64,000 nt of DNA from Streptomyces sp. Alt3 (GTDB lineage Bacteria; Actinomycetota; Actinomycetes; Streptomycetales; Streptomycetaceae): NCBI RefSeq assembly GCF_030719215.1, contig NZ_CP120983.1:5394001-5458000 (forward strand). The letters run 5' to 3'. This document shows, piece by piece, positions 49,187 through 58,342 of this stretch. The notes below the pieces were generated by a model. That model worked only from the letters and a program-made list of their open reading frames with translations. It made no database searches and was not told where the DNA came from. A program made the position numbers and the translations under genes. Positions within the stretch are counted from its first letter, which is position 1, and the number at the start of each line of letters is the position of its first letter.

Positions 49187-51763
49187 TTAGGCGGTGGCCG
49201 CTGCGGCGTCGGCCGCCTGCGCCTTCAGCGCACGCTCCACGCCCGAGCGGGACTCCGACATCAGCCGGCGCAGCGCTGCGCTCGGCTGCGCCGACTCCAG
49301 CCAGGCGTCCGTGGCGTCCAGCGTCTCCTGCGAGACCTGGAGAGCCGGATACAGGCCGACCGCGATCTGCTGCGCCATCTCGTGGCTGCGCGAGTCCCAG
49401 ACGTCCTTGACCGCCGTGAAGAACCTCTCCGTGTACGGCGCCAGCAGCTCACGCTGGTCGGTCTGCACGAAACCGCTGATGACCGACTCCTGGAGGGAGT
49501 TCGGCAGCTTGTCCGACTCGACGACCGACGCCCACGCCTCGGCCTTCGCCTCCTCGGAGGGCTGGGCCGCGCGCGCCGACGCCGCGTGACGCTCACCCGC
49601 GGCCGTCCTGTCACGCTCGTACTCCGCGGCGATCTCCTCCTCGTCCAGGAGGCCCGTCGCCGCCAGGCGCTGCACGAACGCCCAGCGCAGCTCAGTGTCG
49701 ACGGCCAGGCCCTCGATCTCCTGCGTGCCGTCGAGCAGCGACTGCAGGACGTCGAGGTGGAGCGGGCTGCGTGCCGTCGCGGCGAATGCGCGGGCCCAGG
49801 CCAGCTGGTGGTCACCGGCCGGCTCGGCCGCGCGCAGGTGCGCCAGCGTCGCCTCGGTCCACTGGTTCAGGCCCGCCTCGCGCCACTCCGGGGCGGCGTA
49901 GAGGTCGAGCGCCAGCTTCACCTGACGGTGCAGCGACTGCACGACGCCGATGTCCGACTCCTTGCCGATCCCTGAGAGGACCAGCGCCAGGTAGTCACGC
50001 GTCGCCAGCTCGCCGTCGCGCGTCATGTCCCAGGCCGAGGCCCAGCTCAGCGCGCGGGGCAGGGACTCGGCGAAGTCGCCCAGGTGCTCGGTGACGACCC
50101 GCAGCGACTCCTCGTCGAGACGGACCTTCGCGTACGACAGGTCGTCGTCGTTGAGCAGGACGACCGCCGGACGAGCCGTGCCGGAAGGGAACGGCACCGT
50201 GGTGCGCTCGCCGTCCACGTCGAGCTCGATCCGGTCCGTGCGCACCAGCTTGCCCGCCGCGTCGAGGTCGTAGCAGCCGATGGCGATCCGGTGCGGACGC
50301 AGGGTGGGCTCGCCCTTCGCGCCGGCGGGCAGCGCGGGGGCCTCCTGGAGCACGGTGAACGAGGTGACGTGGCCGTTCCCGTCGGTCTCGATCTCCGGGC
50401 GCAGGATGTTGATCCCGGCCGTCTCCAGCCACGCCTTGGACCAGGTCTTCAGGTCACGGCCGGAGGTCTCCTCCAGCGCGCCCAGCAGGTCCGACAGACG
50501 GGTGTTCCCGAAGGCGTGCGCCTTGAAGTAGGCCTGCACGCCCTTGAAGAACGCGTCCTTGCCGACGTACGCCACGAGCTGCTTCAGGACCGAGGCGCCC
50601 TTCGCGTACGTGATCCCGTCGAAGTTCACCAGGACGTCGTCGAGGTCCTGGATGTCCGCCATGATCGGGTGCGTCGACGGCAGCTGGTCCTGCCGGTACG
50701 CCCAGGTCTTCATGGAGTTGGCGAACGTGGTCCAGGAGTGCGGCCACTTCGAGCCCTCGGCGTCCGCCTGGCACGCGATGGAGGTGTACGTCGCGAAGGA
50801 CTCGTTCAGCCAGAGGTCGTTCCACCACTCCATGGTGACCAGGTCGCCGAACCACATGTGGGCGAGCTCGTGGAGGATCGTCTCGGCGCGCGTCTCGTAG
50901 GCCGCGTCCGTGACCTTCGAACGGAACACGTACTGGTCGCGGATGGTGACCGCGCCCGCGTTCTCCATCGCGCCCGCGTTGAACTCCGGGACGAAGAGCT
51001 GGTCGTACTTGGCGAAGGGGTACGCGTAGTCGAACTTCTCCTGGAACCAGTCGAAGCCCTGCCGGGTGACCGCGAAGATGTCGTCCGCGTCGAGGTACTC
51101 GGCGAGCGACGGCCGGCAGTAGATGCCGAGCGGGACGGACTGGCCGTCCTTCTCGTAGCTGCTGTGCACCGAGTGGTACGGGCCGGCGATCAGGGCCGTG
51201 ATGTAGGTGGAGATGCGCGGCGTCGGCTCGAACGACCAGACGTCGTCCTTCGGCTCGGGCGTCGGCGAGTTGGAGATCACGGTCCAGCCGGACGGGGCCT
51301 TCACGGTGAACCGGAAGGTCGCCTTCAGGTCGGGCTGCTCGAAGCTGGCGAACACCCGGCGGGCGTCCGGGACCTCGAACTGGGTGTAGAGGTAGGCCTG
51401 CTCGTCGACAGGGTCGACGAAGCGGTGCAGGCCCTCGCCGGTGTTCGTGTACGAGCAGTCGGCGACGACCTTCAGCTTGTTCGCGCCGGCCCGGAGGTGC
51501 TTCAGCGCGATCCGGGAGTCCCGGAAGACGGCTGCGATGTCCAGGTCCTTGCCGTTCAGCACGATGTCGTGCACGGCGGGGGCGACCAGATCGATGAAGG
51601 TCTCCGCACCGGCTTCGGCGGAGTCGAAGCGCACGGTGGTGACGGACCGGTAGGTGCCGCCCTCCTGTGCGCCGGAGAGGTCGAGATCGATCTCGTACGC
51701 GTCCACGGTCAGCAGGCGCGCCCGCTCCTGTGCCTCTTCGCGGGTCAGATTCGTGCCAGGCAC
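49187..51763 (-). CDS. pepN: Aminopeptidase N (M1 family)
   Basis: 858 residues from GTG 51763 (VPGTNLTREEAQERA), with AAGGAG 8 bp upstream. Exopeptidase motif GAMEN in PEFNAGAMENAGAVTIRDQY, zinc motif HELAHMWFGDLVTMEWW and LNESFATY supplying the third ligand; the C-terminal ERAP1-like helical domain completes the family length. Cytoplasmic zinc aminopeptidase of broad specificity. A second, similar gene lies at 58343-60931; both share start, length and motifs. Confidence 0.95.
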   Translation of the reverse strand: MPGTNLTREEAQERARLLTVDAYEIDLDLSGAQEGGTYRSVTTVRFDSAEAGAETFIDLVAPAVHDIVLNGKDLDIAAVFRDSRIALKHLRAGANKLKVVADCSYTNTGEGLHRFVDPVDEQAYLYTQFEVPDARRVFASFEQPDLKATFRFTVKAPSGWTVISNSPTPEPKDDVWSFEPTPRISTYITALIAGPYHSVHSSYEKDGQSVPLGIYCRPSLAEYLDADDIFAVTRQGFDWFQEKFDYAYPFAKYDQLFVPEFNAGAMENAGAVTIRDQYVFRSKVTDAAYETRAETILHELAHMWFGDLVTMEWWNDLWLNESFATYTSIACQADAEGSKWPHSWTTFANSMKTWAYRQDQLPSTHPIMADIQDLDDVLVNFDGITYAKGASVLKQLVAYVGKDAFFKGVQAYFKAHAFGNTRLSDLLGALEETSGRDLKTWSKAWLETAGINILRPEIETDGNGHVTSFTVLQEAPALPAGAKGEPTLRPHRIAIGCYDLDAAGKLVRTDRIELDVDGERTTVPFPSGTARPAVVLLNDDDLSYAKVRLDEESLRVVTEHLGDFAESLPRALSWASAWDMTRDGELATRDYLALVLSGIGKESDIGVVQSLHRQVKLALDLYAAPEWREAGLNQWTEATLAHLRAAEPAGDHQLAWARAFAATARSPLHLDVLQSLLDGTQEIEGLAVDTELRWAFVQRLAATGLLDEEEIAAEYERDRTAAGERHAASARAAQPSEEAKAEAWASVVESDKLPNSLQESVISGFVQTDQRELLAPYTERFFTAVKDVWDSRSHEMAQQIAVGLYPALQVSQETLDATDAWLESAQPSAALRRLMSESRSGVERALKAQAADAAAATA

Positions 51764-51876
51764 GCGGTCATCTCCTTGATATGCGATGTTTCTGGTCATC
51801 CTTCCACGTGGGGCGGGCGCAGCGCGATGTCCGTTTTCCGCCGGACCTGCGCGGGTGTCCGGGCCACCCTCGGACC

Positions 51877-52398
51877 ATGACCGCACACGAGGCACGGCCC
51901 ATCGGGCCGGACACCCTGGAAGAGCTCCGGACGACCGACGACGCGGGACGTCCCTGCGTCCCGTACAAGGCCACGGAGGGCGGCGACCCCCTGCGCTGCT
52001 GCCTGCGTGGCACGGAGTCGGGGGAGCTGATCGCGCTCGTCTCCTACGCGCCGCTGAGACGCTGGGCGGCGGAGACCTGGGCGCGCCCGGGGGCGTACGA
52101 CGAACAGGGCCCGGTCTTCATCCACGCCGAGCGGTGCGAGGGCCCGGCGGGGGACCGGACCGGCTATCCGTTCTCCCGGGCGGGCGCACTGCGCACCGTC
52201 CGCCGCTACGACGCGGAGGGCGCGATCATCGGCGGCCGGCTGCTGGAGATCCCGGCCGAGGAGGAGAAGGGCTTCGACGCCGCCTTCGCGGAGGCCTTCG
52301 CCGACCCGGACGTGGCGCTGGTACACGTGCGGGCCGTGGAGTACGGGTGCTTCCACTTCGAGGTACGGCGGGGCGGGGCCGGGGTGCCCCTCGCGTAG
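51877..52398 (+). CDS. DUF1203 family protein
   Basis: 173 residues from ATG 51877. GRPCVPYKATEGGDPLRCCL, GELIALVSYAPL, GPVFIHAERCEG, YDAEGAIIGGRLLE and VHVRAVEYGCFHFEVRR match the pattern of DUF1203 proteins, a family without known function. Soluble, no signal. Divergent from pepN with 113 bp between the start codons and convergent on asd across a long inverted repeat. Confidence 0.88.
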   Translation: MTAHEARPIGPDTLEELRTTDDAGRPCVPYKATEGGDPLRCCLRGTESGELIALVSYAPLRRWAAETWARPGAYDEQGPVFIHAERCEGPAGDRTGYPFSRAGALRTVRRYDAEGAIIGGRLLEIPAEEEKGFDAAFAEAFADPDVALVHVRAVEYGCFHFEVRRGGAGVPLA

Positions 52399-52445
52399 CC
52401 GCTCCTTCCCGCTCCCGCCCTCCGGGGCGACGAGCGAGCGGGCAC

Positions 52446-52485
52446 GCGGAAGGGCGGCCCCGGGCACCAGGGGCCGCCCTTCCGC
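52446..52485. terminator. Bidirectional terminator between DUF1203 gene and asd
   Basis: GCGGAAGGGCGGCCCC (52446-52461) and GGGGCCGCCCTTCCGC (52470-52485), perfect 16-bp stem with an 8-base loop between convergent genes. Confidence 0.88.
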
Positions 52486-52497
52486 GGACGAGTGGGG

Positions 52498-53526
52498 TCA
52501 GCCCTTGAGCTCCGCCGCCACCAGCTCCGCGATCTGGACCGCGTTCAGCGCGGCACCCTTGCGCAGGTTGTCGTTGGAGACGAACAGTGCGAGGCCGTGC
52601 TCGACGGTCTCGTCGGCGCGGATGCGGCCGACGTACGAGGCGTCCTTGCCGGCCGCCTGGAGCGGGGTGGGGATCTCGGAGAGCTCGACGCCCTCGGCGT
52701 CCTTCAGCAGCTCGTAGGCGCGCTCGACACTGATCGGGCGGGCGAAACGGGCGTTGATCTGGAGGGAGTGACCGGAGAAGACCGGGACCCGCACACAGGT
52801 GCCGGACACCTTGAGCTCCGGGATCTCCAGGATCTTGCGGGACTCGTTGCGGAGCTTCTGCTCCTCGTCCGTCTCGAAGGAACCGTCGTCGACGATCGCC
52901 CCGGCGAGCGGCAGTACGTTGAAGGCGATCGGGCGCTTGTAGACGCCCGGCTCGGGGAAGTCCACCGCGTCACCGTCGTGCGTCAGCTTGTCCGCTTCCG
53001 CGACGACCTTGGACGCCTGGCCGTGCAGCTCGGCGACACCGGCGACCCCGGAGCCGGACACCGCCTGGTAGGTGGCCACGGTCAGCGCGTCCAGCTGCGC
53101 CTCGTCGTGCAGGGGGCGCAGCACGGGCATGGCGGCCATCGTGGTGCAGTTCGGGTTGGCGATGATGCCCTTGGGGCGGTTCGCGATCGCGTGCGCGTTG
53201 ACCTCGGAGACGACCAGCGGTACCTCGGGGTCCTTACGCCATGCGGAGGAGTTGTCGATCACCACGGCGCCCTGGGAGGCGACCTTCTCGGCCAGCGCCT
53301 TCGACGTGGCACCGCCCGCGGAGAACAGCACGATGTCCAGACCGGTGTAGTCCGCGGTGGAGGCGTCCTCCACGGTGATGTCCGTGCCCTCGTAAGCGAT
53401 GGTGGAACCCGCGGAACGCGCGGAAGCGAAGAGCCGCAGCTCGGCGACGGGGAACTTCCGCTCGGCCAGGATGCTGCGCATGACTGTGCCGACCTGACCG
53501 GTGGCGCCGACGATTCCGACCTTCAC
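52498..53526 (-). CDS. asd: Aspartate-semialdehyde dehydrogenase
   Basis: 342 residues from GTG 53526 (VKVGIVGATGQVGTVMRSIL), with GAGGGAG 5-6 bp upstream. NADP-binding GATGQVG loop, VVIDNSSAWRKD, active-site Cys127 in IIANPNCTTM, and SGSGVAGVAEL plus GHSLQINARF of the substrate-binding half. It reduces aspartyl phosphate to aspartate semialdehyde for Lys/DAP, Thr and Met synthesis. No lysC neighbour, so it may be a second asd copy as in some Streptomyces. Single-gene unit. Confidence 0.95.
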   Translation of the reverse strand: MKVGIVGATGQVGTVMRSILAERKFPVAELRLFASARSAGSTIAYEGTDITVEDASTADYTGLDIVLFSAGGATSKALAEKVASQGAVVIDNSSAWRKDPEVPLVVSEVNAHAIANRPKGIIANPNCTTMAAMPVLRPLHDEAQLDALTVATYQAVSGSGVAGVAELHGQASKVVAEADKLTHDGDAVDFPEPGVYKRPIAFNVLPLAGAIVDDGSFETDEEQKLRNESRKILEIPELKVSGTCVRVPVFSGHSLQINARFARPISVERAYELLKDAEGVELSEIPTPLQAAGKDASYVGRIRADETVEHGLALFVSNDNLRKGAALNAVQIAELVAAELKG

Positions 53527-53636
53527 TGGGACTCCCTCACAGATGCGAACGGGCACGATTGCCGGTCCATGATGCGTATGTCCCCGGCTCCCTTGTCCAA
53601 TCCATTGTCCGGCAGGCGGACGGGCGCCGCACGGAG

Positions 53637-53674
53637 CTGTGGGGCGGGAGCCCTTGATAGCTCCCGCCCCACAG
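53637..53674 (-). terminator. Terminator of the subtilase gene
   Basis: CTGTGGGGCGGGAGC (53637-53651) and GCTCCCGCCCCACAG (53660-53674) form a perfect 15-bp stem with an 8-base loop, 37 bp beyond the protease stop. Confidence 0.87.
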
Positions 53675-53710
53675 TCATGAGGTGTCGTACGGATCACACC
53701 GCCGTGACGG

Positions 53711-56700
53711 CTACGGCGCGACCTTCTCGATCACGACGCTGCCGGTGCCCGCCGCGGTGCCGCGGGCGTTCACCAGCTGGACCTCGCCGAAGAACTGGCG
53801 GCCCTCGGGGGCCGCTCCGGCGACCACGACCTCAGCGGTGACCTGGGCGGACGCGCCGTTGGCCAGGTTCACGGCCTTCGACTCGTCGACCTTGATCTCA
53901 CCGAGCGACGACGCGTAGTAGACGTCGCGGTAGTCGTACTCGGTGGTACCGGCCGGGACCGAGTAGCCGTCGATGACGACGGTGTACGTGCCGGCCGCCG
54001 GCTTCACCAGGCTGACGGACTCCTCGGAGCCCGCCGTCGTGGAGGCGCCGACCTCGGTGTCGCCCTTGTAGACGTACAGGTCGATGTCCGCGTTGGCGTC
54101 CGACGTGTTGCCGATGGCGACGTCCAGCTTCTCGACGCCCGCACCGATGGTCACCGTCCTGGTGTACTCGCCACCCGTGGAGATCGACGGGCGCTCGACG
54201 TCGGCCGAGCCCAGCGAGCCGCCCTTGAGCTTGCCCTCCAGGTCGCCCGCGTTGTTGGTGACCGTCCAGTCCACCGCGGCCGGGGTGCCGATCTTCGCCT
54301 CGGGGATGGTCCGCACCGCCGGGTCGAAGGAGGCGCCGAGCAGCGAGACGTCCAGCTTGTACGGGTTGTCCAGCAGCGGCGACGTACGGCGGGACTCGAC
54401 CTCGATCTCCCAGACGCCCGGCTGCGGCGCGTTGTACGAGCGCGTGTCCGGACGGCAGGTGTTGGCCGGGTTCTCGTAGTTCGGGTAGCAGTTGATCGTG
54501 GAGCTGTCCTCCACCGCGACCCCGTAGGGGTGGATGGAGATGAACCGCGTCTGGCTGCCCGAGCGCAGGGCGCTCAGCGCGACCTCCAGGGTCTCGGCGC
54601 CCTCCGGCACGTTCACGAAGTACGACGTGGTGCCGTTGCGCTGCACCGAGCCGGTCGTCGAGAACGCGTAACCCGGCTTCACCAGGTCCTTGGCGACGAC
54701 CACCGTGGAGAGGATCTGCTGGTCCACGCCGCTGGTCTTCGAGTCGTCCACCCGCAGGATCGCGCTGTGGACGCCCGCGGTGCGCGGCTTGGCCTGCACC
54801 TTGACGGTCACCGGCTTGCCGAGCGGAAGCGAGACGGTGCTCGAACCGGTCAGGGAGAAGGTGCCGTCGTTGTTCTTCCACGACAGCTTGTGCTTCACGG
54901 CCTTGTCCGGGCCCGTGGTGCGGGTGACGGTGACGTCGTACGACTTCTTCTGGCCGGCCTTCAGGCCGCCCTCACGGTCGTACAGGCCGGTGCCGAAGCC
55001 CGGGTCCTTGAGCGCGAAGTCGATCGCGGTGTCGACCGGGGCCTTGACCGAGTACTCGTGCGCCGGGGCGCCCTGCTTCTCGATCTGCTTCCAGGCGCCG
55101 ACGATGTCGATCAGACCGGCACCCTGGGCGTGCGCGGGCACACCGTCGATGTGGGTGGCGGTGCTGGTCAGCGCGGTCCGCAGGTCGGCCGGGGGCAGCT
55201 CGATGTGCTTCTGCTTCGCGGCGGACAGCAGCAGCGCCGTGGCGCCGGCGGCCTGCGGCGAGGACATCGAGGTGCCCTGCAGCATGGAGTAGCCGGCGGG
55301 GAGGGAGTAGCCCGCCTCCTTGACCGGACCGCCGGGGTACCAGGTCTGCGTGGTGTTGATCGACGCGCCCGGTGCCGTCAGGGTCGGCGTGAAGCCGCCG
55401 TCCTCACGCGGACCGCGCGAGGAGAAGGGCAGCATGTCGTACTTCTTGGTGACGTTCGAGCCGTAGTTGGCGGCCCAGGTCTCCTTGGAGATCGACGCGC
55501 CCACCGAGATGACGTGGTCGGCGAGGCCGGGGTCACCGATGGTGTTCAGGCCCGGGCCCTCGTTGCCGGCCGAGATGACCAGCTGGACGCCGTAGATGTC
55601 GATGAGGCGCTTGTAGAGCTCGGCGCGCGCGTTGTTGCCGTCGTTGAGCGGCGGCAGGCCGCCGATCGACATGTTGACGACGTCGACGCCGCGGTTGACG
55701 ACGAGGTCGATCATGCCCTCGGTCAGCGCGATGTTGGTGCAGCCACCGGACCAGGTGCAGGCGCGCGAGGAGACGACCTTGGCGCCGGGCGCCGCGCCGT
55801 TCATCTTGCCGCCGAACAGGCCGTTGGCCGCGGTGATGCCCGCGACGTGGGTGCCGTGCTCGCTCTCGATGACGCCGATGTTCACGTAGTCGGCCTTCGC
55901 GCCGGCCGCGTTGTAGACGACGTCCTTGCGGGTCTCCACGACGAACGGGATGCGCTCGACGATCTGCGTCGCCGGGTTGTCCGTGCCGAAGTAGCCGACC
56001 TGGTGCTTCTCCTTGTACGGCTTCAGCGCGGTGTCGTTGCGGAAGTCGGCGTCGTTGTCCAGGTCGACGCGGACGGTGCCGGCGACCGGGTCGTAGAGCA
56101 CGGCCCAGACATCGGTGGTGTCGCCGTCCCGGTTGAGGTCACCGGCCATGTCGCCGCCGCGGGTCGCGGCCTCGGAGAACAGCTGGATCTTGTAGGACCC
56201 CTCCGGCGCGGAGTAGGTGCGGCCGCCGATGGTGAACGTCGGGCCGGACACGGAGGCCGTCATGCGCAGCCAGGTGCCGTCGCCGTCGTTGACCGGGTCG
56301 GTCGCGGTCACCCAGTCGACGATCTTGCGCTCGCCGGTGGTGGTCTTCTGCAGCGCGGGGTGGCCGAGGTCGACACCGGAGTCCAGGACGCCGATGGTGA
56401 TCCCGCGGCCGTCGGCCTTCGGGTGCTGCTTCACGAAGTCGACCGCGCCCGTCTCGAAGGACGGGTTGTACGGGTTCTTCGCGGGGGTGTTCTTGTCCGG
56501 CGCCGCGTAACTTCCCGTGGCCTTCGGCTGCTTCGCCCCGGCGACCCGGTCGCCCGCGGGCGTCGGGTCGTCCAGCTTGATCTCCTGCTTGAGATCGATG
56601 CCCTGGACGGAGGAGAGCTTCTGCGTCGCCTTGATGGTGGCCTCGGCGGTCGCGGTCGGCACGGTCGCCCGGACGTAGCCGAGCTTGTCGTACGTCTGCC

Positions 56701-57013
56701 CCACCACGGACCCCTTGACGGAGTCCAGCTGTTCGGCGACCTTCTCGGTCGCGCCGGGGGTGGTGGCGACCATCATCGTGATGTTCTTCTCGCCCTTGGC
56801 CTCGGCCTTCGCCAGCACTGCGGCGTCGGCCTCGCCCAGCTTGTCGCCCTTCGCGCTCGTGGCGGCGGGCTTCACCGGGGAGGCGGCCGGGTCGTCGGCG
56901 GCGAGGACGGGGGACGCGCCGGAGGCGGCCAGTGCGGCCGCCAGACCGGCCGCGGCGGCTATACGCGCCGCGCGTCTCGCCCCGGGTATGGAGCTGGGGG
57001 ATTCCTTGGTCAT
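53711..57013 (-). CDS. Secreted S8 family serine protease (subtilase)
   Basis: 1100 residues from ATG 57013 (MTKESPSSIPGARRAARIAA); ATG 57019 is also possible. Signal peptide to about residue 39 (SPVLAAD), a propeptide with inhibitor-like fold, then the subtilisin domain: Asp211 in GITIGVLDSGVDLGHPAL, His in SEHGTHVAGITAANG, oxyanion Asn in ISAGNEGPGLN and Ser in LQGTSMSSPQAAGA. Large beta-rich C-terminal part with a PPC-like domain (LYVYKGDTEVGAST) near the end. Extracellular protein degradation; the flanking aminopeptidases could finish resulting peptides. The 150 bp upstream should hold its promoter. Confidence 0.93.
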   Translation of the reverse strand: MTKESPSSIPGARRAARIAAAAGLAAALAASGASPVLAADDPAASPVKPAATSAKGDKLGEADAAVLAKAEAKGEKNITMMVATTPGATEKVAEQLDSVKGSVVGQTYDKLGYVRATVPTATAEATIKATQKLSSVQGIDLKQEIKLDDPTPAGDRVAGAKQPKATGSYAAPDKNTPAKNPYNPSFETGAVDFVKQHPKADGRGITIGVLDSGVDLGHPALQKTTTGERKIVDWVTATDPVNDGDGTWLRMTASVSGPTFTIGGRTYSAPEGSYKIQLFSEAATRGGDMAGDLNRDGDTTDVWAVLYDPVAGTVRVDLDNDADFRNDTALKPYKEKHQVGYFGTDNPATQIVERIPFVVETRKDVVYNAAGAKADYVNIGVIESEHGTHVAGITAANGLFGGKMNGAAPGAKVVSSRACTWSGGCTNIALTEGMIDLVVNRGVDVVNMSIGGLPPLNDGNNARAELYKRLIDIYGVQLVISAGNEGPGLNTIGDPGLADHVISVGASISKETWAANYGSNVTKKYDMLPFSSRGPREDGGFTPTLTAPGASINTTQTWYPGGPVKEAGYSLPAGYSMLQGTSMSSPQAAGATALLLSAAKQKHIELPPADLRTALTSTATHIDGVPAHAQGAGLIDIVGAWKQIEKQGAPAHEYSVKAPVDTAIDFALKDPGFGTGLYDREGGLKAGQKKSYDVTVTRTTGPDKAVKHKLSWKNNDGTFSLTGSSTVSLPLGKPVTVKVQAKPRTAGVHSAILRVDDSKTSGVDQQILSTVVVAKDLVKPGYAFSTTGSVQRNGTTSYFVNVPEGAETLEVALSALRSGSQTRFISIHPYGVAVEDSSTINCYPNYENPANTCRPDTRSYNAPQPGVWEIEVESRRTSPLLDNPYKLDVSLLGASFDPAVRTIPEAKIGTPAAVDWTVTNNAGDLEGKLKGGSLGSADVERPSISTGGEYTRTVTIGAGVEKLDVAIGNTSDANADIDLYVYKGDTEVGASTTAGSEESVSLVKPAAGTYTVVIDGYSVPAGTTEYDYRDVYYASSLGEIKVDESKAVNLANGASAQVTAEVVVAGAAPEGRQFFGEVQLVNARGTAAGTGSVVIEKVAP

Positions 57014-57163
57014 CAGCATCCCTGTTGTGTGAACGAAAGAGAGAGTCCGGAATTCGGTACCCGATGACCGCTCAGCCTTTCGTAAAAGACAGGGTTTTGT
57101 GGAGAGTTGACGGTGATCGAAAAGGGACATGGCGTAGATCCGCCACCGGTGCCATTACGCCAC

Positions 57164-58171
57164 TCAGCGTGGCAGGACCACCACGTACGCGGCCGGTTCG
57201 CGGTCCTCGGCCGCCATCATGGCCGTACGCAGCACCACCGACTGCTGTGCCGCAGATTCGCGCAGCTGCTTCGGTGTCACCCGCACCACCGTCACCCCGA
57301 GCCGCTCCAGGTGCTCCCGCTCCGCGGCGAAGGAGACGCGCTCCTCGCGGGGTGAGCGGGCGCCGATCTCGAGCGCGACCGCCTGTTCCGGCCAGTACGC
57401 GTCCACCCCGCCCAGGAATCCGCCGCCGGGCAGGGACAGTTCCACGTTCCACAGCGGCTGGGGGAGACCGTGGGCGCGCACCATCCCGTACAGCCGGTCC
57501 TCCGCCGCGGCCCGCCCCTCGATCAGCAGCGCCTCGACGGCGTCCACCACGTGCGCGCGGCCCAGCAGCTTCGCGTCGCCCAGTTCCCTCACGACGGAAC
57601 CGGGTTCGCAGTGTCCGCCGCGCACCGCCTCCGTCAGGATCCGGCGCACCGTCGGGGCGTCCGTGAGCGAGGCCACCGCGTCGGCCAGGGCCCGCTCCAC
57701 CGGGGCCAGCGGCACCCCTCGCCGGCGCTGCGGCCGGGGCAGGGCGGCGGCCCGGGTCACCTGGACGAACCGGGTGGAGCGCAGCCGCCTGGTACGCGGC
57801 ACCAGTACGTCGATCCGGTGCAGGGCGATCATGGGGGGCGCGGAGGTGAAGCCGTACAGGGCCAGTGCCGCCAGGCCCGTGACCATCGACTCGCCGTAAC
57901 CGGGGCCGTGCTGGGCGGGCACGGTCCGCAGGGTGCCGGCCGGGGGCCGCCCGGCGTAGAGCAGGGCGCCGCGGACCCGGTCGTCGTTCGTGGGCGCTCC
58001 ACGGTGCAGGAGGTACACGCTGGGGAGCAGCTGCTGCCACGGACCGCCGGGCAGACACTGCGCGGCGGTGTGCGCGGCGGTCACACCGCGGGCGCGCAGC
58101 TGTGCGGCGGACTGCACGCGGCGGGCCGCTTCGTGGACGGGGCGTGGGGGGAGCGGGGCGTTCTGGGTCAT
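57164..58171 (-). CDS. AbiEi/DUF559-like protein
   Basis: 335 residues from ATG 58171 (MTQNAPLPPRPVHEAARRV); longer upstream starts lack support. The N-terminal part (LRARGVTAAHTAAQCLPGGP, WQQLLPSVYLLHRGAPT) resembles the winged-helix domain of AbiEi-type antitoxins. The C-terminal part (GGVDAYWPEQAVALEIGARS, HLERLGVTVVRVTPKQL) resembles the DUF559/VSR-like endonuclease fold with Asp and Glu of the catalytic core. Such single-gene proteins are common in actinobacteria and of unknown role; no AbiEii-like toxin is adjacent. Stands alone. Confidence 0.72.
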   Translation of the reverse strand: MTQNAPLPPRPVHEAARRVQSAAQLRARGVTAAHTAAQCLPGGPWQQLLPSVYLLHRGAPTNDDRVRGALLYAGRPPAGTLRTVPAQHGPGYGESMVTGLAALALYGFTSAPPMIALHRIDVLVPRTRRLRSTRFVQVTRAAALPRPQRRRGVPLAPVERALADAVASLTDAPTVRRILTEAVRGGHCEPGSVVRELGDAKLLGRAHVVDAVEALLIEGRAAAEDRLYGMVRAHGLPQPLWNVELSLPGGGFLGGVDAYWPEQAVALEIGARSPREERVSFAAEREHLERLGVTVVRVTPKQLRESAAQQSVVLRTAMMAAEDREPAAYVVVLPR

Positions 58172-58300
58172 GCCGGGGAGATTCCCGCAGCCCCGCCGCC
58201 CGATAACCCGTGTTACAAGCCCGTCGACATTCCAGGACAACACCGTCCTAAAGCACGGAAGTTCGAATGTCGAAAAGGGCGGTCGCGGCGGGAATTGCGC

Positions 58301-58336
58301 GGCGCGCGCCCCGCACGTCTGTGCGGGGCGCGCGCC
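58301..58336 (-). terminator. Terminator of the second aminopeptidase gene
   Basis: GGCGCGCGCCCCGCAC (58301-58316) and GTGCGGGGCGCGCGCC (58321-58336), a perfect 16-bp stem with a 4-base loop, 6 bp beyond the stop. Confidence 0.87.
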
Positions 58337-58342
58337 GGATCC

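Noticed and set aside
54530..57067. 845-codon plus-strand open frame
   Set aside because: Antisense shadow of the subtilase gene, low-complexity Arg/Val/Asp/Gly composition.
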